Source: DAOUJW01 sp965218945
GTDB taxonomy: Bacteria > Chloroflexota > Dehalococcoidia > Lucifugimonadales > UBA2985
Direction of reading: 5' to 3'
DNA: 64,000 nucleotides
NCBI GenBank assembly: GCA_965218945.1
Contig: OZ244718.1
Location: forward strand, 744,001-808,000
Shown: positions 15,181 through 22,041 of the stretch, piece by piece
Position numbering within the stretch: the stretch's first letter is position 1
Layout: each line of letters begins with the position of its first letter
Notes under the pieces: generated by a model
What the model saw: only the letters and a program-made list of their open reading frames with translations
Database searches by the model: none
Told to the model about the DNA's origin: nothing
Position numbers and translations under genes: made by a program

Positions 15181-18100
15181 TCACACCCACGCCAGGTCAG
15201 CCGACTCTATGTATGGGGCGTTCTGGAGCAGTGAGCGGGCTCTAGCCAGGCCGGGGTCTCCTTCCTTGGCTCTCACCACCAGCTTGCCGCTCTCCAGGGA
15301 GCATACGGGAACGCCGTCCCTGAAGACCACGCGGTTCCCCGGAACGGCGGGCGCCCTATCGCCCGGCGTCAGGATGCCAACCACGTTCAGCGGGTCGCAC
15401 GCCGAGACCGTCACCAGCTGCCCACTGGGCTCGATGCCCCTGACGGTGCGCAGCATCTCCACCGCCTCCGGCAGGGCGAACTGTTCGCCCATGAAGCCGG
15501 AGACAAAGAGACCGCCGCGAATCTCACCGCGCGCCTCCAGCCTTCTCAGGACCTGTATGAGTTCCCTCCACCGGGGGGCCATTGGCTCCCGGGCCAGCAA
15601 GTCCGGGAACAGGACACCGTACCGACGTAGCAGTTGCCGCGCCTTGGCCTCTACGGTGTCCGTCACCGGATTGGGCGGCTCCAGCACAGACCAGCGGCTG
15701 AACCCGTCTCGTCTTTGGGATCTGGCTGATCTGGCGCGTGATGGTCGGCGTCCCTGGTCGGCGTTCCCTCTGATGCGCTGTCTGAGGGTTGCCATGCCGT
15801 CGGAAGTCACCAAGCCGGCGGCCGCCAGCAGCCACAGCGCCTCTTCTACGTCGGAAGGCAGGCGTCCGGTGGCGGCCTGGAGCTCGGACGGGAAGGACGC
15901 GCCGCGTCTTTGTAGGAACTCCAGCACCTCCTCAGCGCCGCCGGTTACGTCGTCGTCGGCATCAACGCGTTCGTCCAGCAGCCAGTCCAGGGACTCCCGG
16001 AGGGCGAGGGTTATGGGAGTGGCCCTGGATAGGGGGGAGCGGGTTGGGGAAGCGTGGCCGTTGTCACCGTGGCGGGTGAGGCGCCCCCAAATCACCTCGC
16101 CCCCAAAGCACAGCCCGTCCAGCATTGAAGGAGCGTAGTCTGAGATGCGTGAGGGCAGGATGTCCGACTCCCAGACCTGGGCCGCCGCCTCAAAGCCCTG
16201 GAGTTTCTCAATAACATCCTCCACCCCTCCCTCTCCCTGGAGCTGCCGGCCGGGTTCGACGCACTGCCATCGGAGCAGGAACCTAACGAAGTCGGCGGGC
16301 GTTACGGGCCTAATCTCCCGGCGGAGCCGGCCAATGGTTGCACGGTGTATCCGGGCCAGAATCCGGCGGTCGCAGAACTCCTCGCCGAGGGGTCCCGAGC
16401 GGAACTGCCCTCGGAGTATTACGCCCTCGTTCTCAAACCGCGCGAGGGCTATCTTCACGTCGGAGTCTGACAGGCCCAGCGTCTCGCGCATCTCCTCGGC
16501 GGTGAAGGGGCCGGAGCACTCTACCCAGCCTCGCAGCAGCTTGTACACGGCCTCATCCCTGTCCATCTCATCCGGGTGGGCCAGGCCGTTTTGGGGCGGA
16601 GGCTCCAGCCTGGAATCTGGATGTATAGTGAGGGCCAGGTGGACACTTTCGGTGGCGACCCACGCCGTCTCTCCGCTTCCGTGGTGAAGGCGGAAGGCCC
16701 GTCCGGCCCGGACCAGCTCTCGGAACCAGCCGTCCAGCAGCCCTGTGCCGTCGCCTACTCCGGGCATTCGGTCCTTTGTGAGGCGCGCTCCCAGAGGGAG
16801 AGCGACCAGGTGCATCAGGGCGTCGTGCAGCTCGTCGGCGTCGCGTATGGTGGGCCAGGCGCGGTTCGATTCTTCATGTACAGCTTCGGGGTCCAGTCTG
16901 CCCAGGTCCCTGGTGTCGTCAGGCAGGGCGCGCCGCAGTGGGACGGCCCTGGACCGGCGCTCCTCCAGGGGCGCGTCGTCCAGGAAGGCGTATGGCATGG
17001 TGTTGAGCAGCTGGTGAGAGAACACCGACGGCTGCACCGTGTCCCGGGCGTACACCTCAATCTCGCCACTCTCGATGCTTGTCAGCACTTCCTTGAGTCC
17101 CGCAGCGTCCATTGCCTCCGTGAGGCAGTCGCGGATGGTCTCGAAGACCAGGGGATGGTCCGGCGGCTCGATGTCGCCCGGCGGCGCGTTATCCTGACAT
17201 GCCACCTGGGCCGGGAAGACGGCGGCCAGCAGGTCTTCGGATCTCATCCGCAGCAGGGGAAGCGGCACCTTTCGACCGCCGGTGTGACGCAGCACGGCCA
17301 GCGACCGGGCGGCGTCCCATCGCCATCGCACCCCGAAGAGTGGCGCTTGGAAGACGGCCTGCATCACCACGTCCTCCGCGTTGCGGGGGGAGATGTAGCT
17401 GAACACGTCCTCCAGCGGGAATGACATGGAGGGACCCAGTGAGAAGTTGAGGCCGTCGTCCGTGGCTGCGGCCTGAAGCTCGAAGTCGAAGGTGCGGCAG
17501 ATCTGCTTCCGCAGAGCCATGCCCCAGGCTTTGTTGATCTGAGCGCCGAAGGGGGCGTGAACGACCAGCTGCATCCCGCCGCTGTCGTCGAAGAACCGCT
17601 CAGCGACCACCCTGCGCTTTGTGGGAACCATGCCGAGCACGCGTTTGCCCTCTATGAAGTACGCCACCAGCTGACGGGCGGCTTCAGCCGACACGCCGGT
17701 CTCCTGCGCAACCCACCTCTCGGCTTCCGCGGGGTTGTCCAGGCGTTCGTCTATGGCCTCCCGAAGCTCGGACACCTCCTCCGAAAGCTCCCTGGTCCTA
17801 CCGGGGGCTTCTCCAAGCCAGAAAGGGATGCTGGGAGCCTGGCCCTCAGCGTCTACGACGCGGACGCGACCGCTCTCGATGCGCCTGATCTTCCACGGCG
17901 TGTTGCCCAGAAGGAACACGTCTCCGGCCATGCTTTCGATGGCGAAATCCTCGTTGACGGTGCCAACGAAGGTCTCCTCCGGGTCGGCAATGACGTCGTA
18001 GTCTCCCGTGTCCGGTATGGCGCCGCCGCTGGTCATGGCGGCTATCCCGGCTCCACGTCGACCCTTGAGCCGGCGGTTTACTCCGTCCCGATGCAGAAGA

Positions 18101-19512
18101 GCGCCGTTGCGTCCCAGCCTGGGAGCGAACCCCTCCGAGAGCATCTCCACCACACGGTCGTACTCTGATTTGGGCAGGTCCCGGTAGGGGTAGGCGCGGC
18201 GGCAGAGGTCGAGGAGTTCATCTTCGTCCCACTCCTCCGCGGCGCAGGCGGCCGCGATCTGCTGAGCCAGGATGTCCAGAGGCCAGGGAGGTATGACCAG
18301 GGAGTCCAGGTTGCTGTTGCGTAAGGCTCGCATCAGGGCGGCGCACTCCACAAGCTCGTCGCGGGTCAGGGGAAAGAGACGACCCTTGGGGGTGCCCAGC
18401 AGAGAGTGACCCGATCGCCCAACGCGCTGGAGCATCACGGCGATGGAGCGGGAAGACCCTATCTGGCAGACGAGGTCGACCACGCCGATGTCTATTCCCA
18501 GCTCCAGCGAGGCCGTTGCCACGCATACCTTGACCTCGCCATGCTTCAGCTTCTCCTCGGCTGCCAGCCTTGTGGTGCGGGAGAGGCTTCCGTGGTGGGC
18601 CACCACAGCCTCATCCCCAAGCCTCTGTGACAGCTGGTGGGCGATTCGCTCCACCATCCGGCGGGTGTTGACGAAGACCAGGGTCGTGCCGTGGGAACGC
18701 ACCAGGTCGGCAATGTCGTCCAGGGTCTCGGCCCACTGCTCGTGGGAGGCAATGGGGCCAAGCTCCCTGGGGGGCAGCTCTATCGCCAGGTCCAGGTTGC
18801 GAGCGTGGCCCGAGTCCACAACCAGGCAGTCGGGAGTGCCGTCCTCGGAGAGGTTGTCGTTGCCCACCAGGAGGCGGGCCATCTCCTCAATGGGCTTCTG
18901 TGTGGCCGACAGTCCAATACGGGTAACGGGTCCCTCAGCCAGCGCGCACAGTCGCTCCACGGACAGGGCGAGGTGAGAGCCGCGCTTGTCGTCGGCGACG
19001 GCGTGTATCTCGTCCAGTATCAGTGTCCTGACTCCCGCCAAAGCTCTGCGCCCGCTCTGAGATGTCAGCAGGATGTACAGCGACTCCGGGGTGGTTATCA
19101 GGATGTGGGGCGGCTTCTTTGCCATGCGCTGCCGTTCGGATGCCTTGGTGTCTCCGGTGCGGACGGCAGTGCGTATATCCGGCAGGAAGCTCCCCGACTC
19201 CTCGGCCAGAGCCTGTATCTCCTCCAGAGGCGCGGCCAGGTTCTTTTGAATGTCGTTGGAGAGGGCCTTTAACGGAGACACGTACACCACCTGGGTGGTG
19301 TCGGGCAGACTCCCCTCCATGCCCGCGCGCACCAGCCCATCGATGCAGGTCAGGAAGGCGGCCAGCGTCTTGCCGGACCCTGTGGGCGCGGCAATGAGGG
19401 TGTGACGACCCTCGGATATGGCCGTCCAACCCTTGGCCTGGGCCTCCGTCGGGGCCTCAAACCTGCCGTTAAACCATTCCCTGATGATGGGGTGAAACAG
19501 AGATAGCGACAT
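15181..19512 (-). CDS. lhr: Lhr-type ATP-dependent helicase (large helicase-related protein)
   Basis: Lhr proteins are large superfamily 2 3'-5' helicases acting on DNA and RNA:DNA hybrids, linked to DNA repair. The 1443-residue protein has, in order, the Q-like region EAQAKGWTAI, Walker A APTGSGKT near residue 45, the VYVSPLKALSNDIQKNL block, motif II DEIHAVADDKRG near 170, motif III SATQKP, motif IV LVFVNTRRMVE, motif V with ASLELGIDIG, and motif VI QRVGRSGHS. Past about residue 430 come the family winged-helix and beta-barrel regions, and a long C-terminal part with several DUF-like winged helices up to the end. Length is close to full-size Lhr rather than the Lhr-core form. The gene is monocistronic or linked only to the HicB-like gene. 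A TATGCTA element lies 11 bases upstream of the start. Confidence 0.94.
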   Translation of the reverse strand: MSLSLFHPIIREWFNGRFEAPTEAQAKGWTAISEGRHTLIAAPTGSGKTLAAFLTCIDGLVRAGMEGSLPDTTQVVYVSPLKALSNDIQKNLAAPLEEIQALAEESGSFLPDIRTAVRTGDTKASERQRMAKKPPHILITTPESLYILLTSQSGRRALAGVRTLILDEIHAVADDKRGSHLALSVERLCALAEGPVTRIGLSATQKPIEEMARLLVGNDNLSEDGTPDCLVVDSGHARNLDLAIELPPRELGPIASHEQWAETLDDIADLVRSHGTTLVFVNTRRMVERIAHQLSQRLGDEAVVAHHGSLSRTTRLAAEEKLKHGEVKVCVATASLELGIDIGVVDLVCQIGSSRSIAVMLQRVGRSGHSLLGTPKGRLFPLTRDELVECAALMRALRNSNLDSLVIPPWPLDILAQQIAAACAAEEWDEDELLDLCRRAYPYRDLPKSEYDRVVEMLSEGFAPRLGRNGALLHRDGVNRRLKGRRGAGIAAMTSGGAIPDTGDYDVIADPEETFVGTVNEDFAIESMAGDVFLLGNTPWKIRRIESGRVRVVDAEGQAPSIPFWLGEAPGRTRELSEEVSELREAIDERLDNPAEAERWVAQETGVSAEAARQLVAYFIEGKRVLGMVPTKRRVVAERFFDDSGGMQLVVHAPFGAQINKAWGMALRKQICRTFDFELQAAATDDGLNFSLGPSMSFPLEDVFSYISPRNAEDVVMQAVFQAPLFGVRWRWDAARSLAVLRHTGGRKVPLPLLRMRSEDLLAAVFPAQVACQDNAPPGDIEPPDHPLVFETIRDCLTEAMDAAGLKEVLTSIESGEIEVYARDTVQPSVFSHQLLNTMPYAFLDDAPLEERRSRAVPLRRALPDDTRDLGRLDPEAVHEESNRAWPTIRDADELHDALMHLVALPLGARLTKDRMPGVGDGTGLLDGWFRELVRAGRAFRLHHGSGETAWVATESVHLALTIHPDSRLEPPPQNGLAHPDEMDRDEAVYKLLRGWVECSGPFTAEEMRETLGLSDSDVKIALARFENEGVILRGQFRSGPLGEEFCDRRILARIHRATIGRLRREIRPVTPADFVRFLLRWQCVEPGRQLQGEGGVEDVIEKLQGFEAAAQVWESDILPSRISDYAPSMLDGLCFGGEVIWGRLTRHGDNGHASPTRSPLSRATPITLALRESLDWLLDERVDADDDVTGGAEEVLEFLQRRGASFPSELQAATGRLPSDVEEALWLLAAAGLVTSDGMATLRQRIRGNADQGRRPSRARSARSQRRDGFSRWSVLEPPNPVTDTVEAKARQLLRRYGVLFPDLLAREPMAPRWRELIQVLRRLEARGEIRGGLFVSGFMGEQFALPEAVEMLRTVRGIEPSGQLVTVSACDPLNVVGILTPGDRAPAVPGNRVVFRDGVPVCSLESGKLVVRAKEGDPGLARARSLLQNAPYIESADLAWV

Positions 19513-19575
19513 GGGCGCATTTTAGCATAAAAGTTCGTGCCGGGGGACGATTTCCTTGAAATCAGCCCCTGTGTC

Positions 19576-19944
19576 CTACCCCATGCTGTGCCCCAAGTCC
19601 GAGAAGGACACCAGTCCGACCAGCTTGCCGTCCTCCACCAGCGGCAGACGCTTGATCTTCCTGGACACCATCATGTGAGCGGCGACCTGAATCTCCGTGG
19701 CCGGCGATTCCGTAATGACGGGGCTGCTCATGTGGCGGGACACCTGGCACTCCGAGGGGCTGTGGCCCTCGCCCAGGCAGCCGACCAGCAGGTCGCGGTC
19801 GGTGACGATACCCTCCAGGGAGTCGCCGCTGACCACCAGCAGACACCCGATGTTCGCTCCCCTCATGCGCTTGGCCGCGTCGGTCACGGACTCATTTCCG
19901 CCGGTGGTTACCACTTCAGTCTTCATCACCTCTTTGAGCTGCAT
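19576..19944 (-). CDS. Two-CBS-domain protein
   Basis: The 122-residue protein consists of two CBS motifs and nothing else. The start at 19944 is fixed by a very strong AGGAGGTGA five bases upstream of the ATG. CBS1 runs from VMKTEVVTTGGNESVTDAAKRM to IVTDRDLLV, and CBS2 from SRHMSSPVITESPATEIQVAAHMM to LVGLVSFSDLGHSMG. Tandem CBS pairs form Bateman modules that bind adenine nucleotides or similar ligands and usually regulate partner proteins. No enzymatic domain is fused, so it probably acts in trans. A decayed copy of its first CBS motif lies about 580 bases upstream (20364-20520). Confidence 0.93.
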   Translation of the reverse strand: MQLKEVMKTEVVTTGGNESVTDAAKRMRGANIGCLLVVSGDSLEGIVTDRDLLVGCLGEGHSPSECQVSRHMSSPVITESPATEIQVAAHMMVSRKIKRLPLVEDGKLVGLVSFSDLGHSMG

Positions 19945-20098
19945 GTTCACCTCCTGTCTTTCTATATTGTATTCTACACCGACTTGAGGGGTATGGCTAA
20001 CCGAAGGAGAGTGGCCGCCAGTGGAAACTGCATTTTCAGCAAGCGTTGGCAATGCGGGCGAGCGGTGAGAAAGAAAAGATTGGAGTCGAACAGAAGCC

Positions 20099-20326
20099 TC
20101 ATGCGGGAGGCAGGGACACCAGCCGGCGCTCTCGATCCGCCGCGAAGGCCAGGGACGCTCGGATGTCTTCCCGCTCCAGGTCCGGGAAATCGGCCAGGAT
20201 TTCCTCCTCGGACATGCCGGATGCCAGGTACTCCAGCACGTCATACACGGTGATTCGGAGGTCGCGGATGCACGGCTTCCCGCCGCGCCTTCCCGGGTCT
20301 ATGGTTATGATCTTTGAGTACTCCAT
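20099..20326 (-). CDS. DUF433 family protein (antitoxin-like)
   Basis: This is a 75-residue DUF433 protein from the ATG at 20326; a longer in-frame extension to 20428 is less likely because the family is about 75 residues and begins near this Met. The pattern IITIDPGRRGGKPCIRDLRITVYDVLEYLASGMSEEEIL is the DUF433 core, a winged-helix-like fold, followed by a DFPDLEREDIRASLAFAADRE helix. DUF433 proteins commonly pair with a DUF5615/PIN-like toxin; no such ORF follows here. A TATGCTA element at 20371-20365 on the minus strand is a possible -10 site. It stands alone between the CBS gene and the CBS relic. Confidence 0.87.
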   Translation of the reverse strand: MEYSKIITIDPGRRGGKPCIRDLRITVYDVLEYLASGMSEEEILADFPDLEREDIRASLAFAADRERRLVSLPPA

Positions 20327-20363
20327 CAGCGTCTCTAGCCCCTCTTCCGACGATAACGCTATT

Positions 20364-20520
20364 CTAGCATAACCCGGGATCATTGATGTGCTTAGCGACT
20401 TTCCAGAACCAGTACGCCTTATCGACAAATACGCCCACGTTAACCGCTCTCATGCGCTTGGCGGAGTCGGTCATGGCCGCTCCCGGCCCGCAGTGATCAC
20501 TTCAGTCTTCATCACATCTG
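20364..20520 (-). pseudogene. Decayed CBS-domain gene fragment
   Basis: On the minus strand this stretch translates as DVMKTEVITAGRERP and then a stop; in a shifted frame it continues as TDSAKRMRAVNVGVF. Together these match the first CBS motif of the gene at 19576-19944 (VMKTEVVTTGGNE then TDAAKRMRGANIG). The homology covers about 20429-20515 and then fades into unrelated sequence that reads to a TAG at 20364-20366. It is a frameshifted duplicate of the 5' end of the neighbouring CBS gene. Confidence 0.65.
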
Positions 20521-20541
20521 TTTATATATATGTTAGGAATA

Positions 20542-20575
20542 GGCCGGGCAAAGTTACTGTCGCTATGTTATGCTA
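20542..20575 (+). promoter_or_regulatory. Promoter-like 34-bp motif upstream of msrB
   Basis: The stretch begins GGCCGGGCAAA and ends TATGTTATGCTA. It matches 27 of 34 positions of a second copy at 21963-21996 in front of the double CoA-transferase gene. It lies about 97 bases before the msrB ATG. The AT-rich end looks like a -10 region. No canonical -35 hexamer is present. Confidence 0.4.
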
Positions 20576-20671
20576 ATTTCAAAGGTCGCTACTGATGGTC
20601 TTCATTGCGTTGCAGATCAGCGCACGTGGAGACGCAGTGAGATAACCTGGTTAAGGAAGGAGAGTGGAGAG

Positions 20672-21052
20672 ATGGCTGAAGTAGACAAGACCACCTACAA
20701 CCCACTGACACCCGAGGAGTCCTACGTCATCGAAAAGAAGGGCACGGAGCGCCCCTTCAGCGGGGAGTACGACGACTTCTACGAGCCGGGCGTTTACATC
20801 TGCCGGAGGTGTAACGCCGAGTTGTACCGCTCCGACGACAAGTTCGACGCCAGGTGCGGCTGGCCTGCCTTCGACAAGGAGGCGCCGGGCGCCGTCAAAC
20901 GCCTGCCCGACCCGGACGGCATGCGCATCGAGATCGAGTGTGCCAGTTGCGGAGGCCACCTTGGACACGTGTTCCTTGGCGAGCGTTTAACCTCAACCAA
21001 CACCCGCCACTGCGTAAACTCGCTGTCGATGAAGTTCGTGGCGTCGTCCTAG
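20672..21052 (+). CDS. msrB: Peptide-methionine (R)-S-oxide reductase MsrB
   Basis: MsrB reduces the R form of methionine sulfoxide in proteins, protecting against oxidative damage. The 126-residue protein starts at the ATG at 20672, nine bases after AAGGAG; upstream in-frame codons lack a site. It shows LTPEESYVIEKKGTERPFSGEY, structural zinc pairs in CRRCNAEL and CASCGGHLGHVF, RCGWPAFDKE, and the catalytic Cys in RHCVNSLSMKF. This is the standard order and length for a single-domain MsrB. It is a single gene behind the promoter-like motif at 20542-20575. Confidence 0.95.
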   Translation: MAEVDKTTYNPLTPEESYVIEKKGTERPFSGEYDDFYEPGVYICRRCNAELYRSDDKFDARCGWPAFDKEAPGAVKRLPDPDGMRIEIECASCGGHLGHVFLGERLTSTNTRHCVNSLSMKFVASS

Positions 21053-21131
21053 CGCGTCCCTGCATCTGACGGAGCAACTCAAGAGTGAATGGGCAGAGGA
21101 GAACTGTCTCGCGTAGTACAGGGCTGCTAAA

Positions 21132-21812
21132 CTAAGTGGAAGGTTGTGCCAATTCTGCGAGTAACGTCTCAGGTGAAACTCCGTGGCCTGCAAGGCAGGC
21201 CAGAACGTGCTCGTCGTTCATTAGCTTGGTGAGAGCCCTTTGCAGTGTGACAATCGTCGGCTCCGGAGGTTCCGCATGGGATGAAATGGCCCCTTCAAAA
21301 CGTAACACACTCATGATCCCAACGGCCGTCGGATCATCCTCGGGGGCTTCGCGAAAGATACCTACCCCCTTCGGATGACTGTCAGGCTTGTCCGGCGCCG
21401 CTTCGCTCACAGGCATAGCCCTGACAGGTCTAGCCACCGGCCTTACTCTCATGCGATAACTACCCCCGAGTTCGTATACATCAAAAGTGTATTCGAAATC
21501 CAGAGAACCCTTGTATCGCGGGAGCGAGGGAAAAGTCTGAGGCAGGTTCTCCACTGCCCATTTCCTGACCATAGAAACGTCAATGCTTAGCTGGGATGCA
21601 AGCAGCGGGTCGGCGTCCCGAAGCCTGTACAGCGCTGCCCCCAGCGCGTGTACCAAGCACGGGACCTGTTTCATGGCGCCCGCCTCTCGTAGCGCGATGT
21701 CGCCTATGACCTTCGCTTCGTCAAAGTGGTCCAGCGGATTAACCCGGGAAACCGGGGATTCCTCGTGTCGCGCCCCTGGATGAAAAAGACGCCGGAGCAG
21801 TCTTGATAGCAT
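21132..21812 (-). CDS. Hypothetical protein, 226 aa
   Basis: I do not recognise this protein. It starts MLSRLLRRLF, a short basic amphipathic stretch rather than a signal peptide. Residues about 28-80 are helical (FDEAKVIGDIALREAGAMKQVPCLVHALGAAL), 95-125 are strand-like (LDFEYTFDVYELGGSYRMRVRPV), 130-175 form a Pro/Glu-rich linker, and the last 45 residues are helical (TLQRALTKLMNDEHVLACLAGHG). No catalytic motif is visible. It is a single gene, convergent with msrB and divergent from the double CoA-transferase. Codon use is similar to its neighbours. Confidence 0.75.
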   Translation of the reverse strand: MLSRLLRRLFHPGARHEESPVSRVNPLDHFDEAKVIGDIALREAGAMKQVPCLVHALGAALYRLRDADPLLASQLSIDVSMVRKWAVENLPQTFPSLPRYKGSLDFEYTFDVYELGGSYRMRVRPVARPVRAMPVSEAAPDKPDSHPKGVGIFREAPEDDPTAVGIMSVLRFEGAISSHAEPPEPTIVTLQRALTKLMNDEHVLACLAGHGVSPETLLAELAQPST

Positions 21813-21962
21813 GGTCGAACCTTACCTACGGATAGTTGAATTCACGAGAATAAGTGTGCCATACGCTCCCAAGTAAATCAATTCTGTGTAAATGGCTCTA
21901 GCTGGACTTCGCCGTGTTCGGGAACAAGCCTGACCTCGTTGTGCCTTGCTCTGAACGAAAAC

Positions 21963-21996
21963 GGCCGGGCAAAATCTCCGCCGTTATGATATGCTA
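21963..21996 (+). promoter_or_regulatory. Promoter-like 34-bp motif upstream of the double CoA-transferase gene
   Basis: This is the second copy of the motif at 20542-20575, starting GGCCGGGCAAA and ending TATGATATGCTA. It ends 45 bases before the ATG at 22042, a suitable distance for a promoter. Role is inferred from position and duplication. Confidence 0.4.
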
Positions 21997-22041
21997 CCCC
22001 GAAACATCCTTCCAGGAAGACTTGTTTCAGGAGCGCTACCT

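Noticed and set aside
20099..20326. DUF433 gene as half of a toxin-antitoxin pair
   Set aside because: No PIN-like or other toxin frame lies within several hundred bases on either side.
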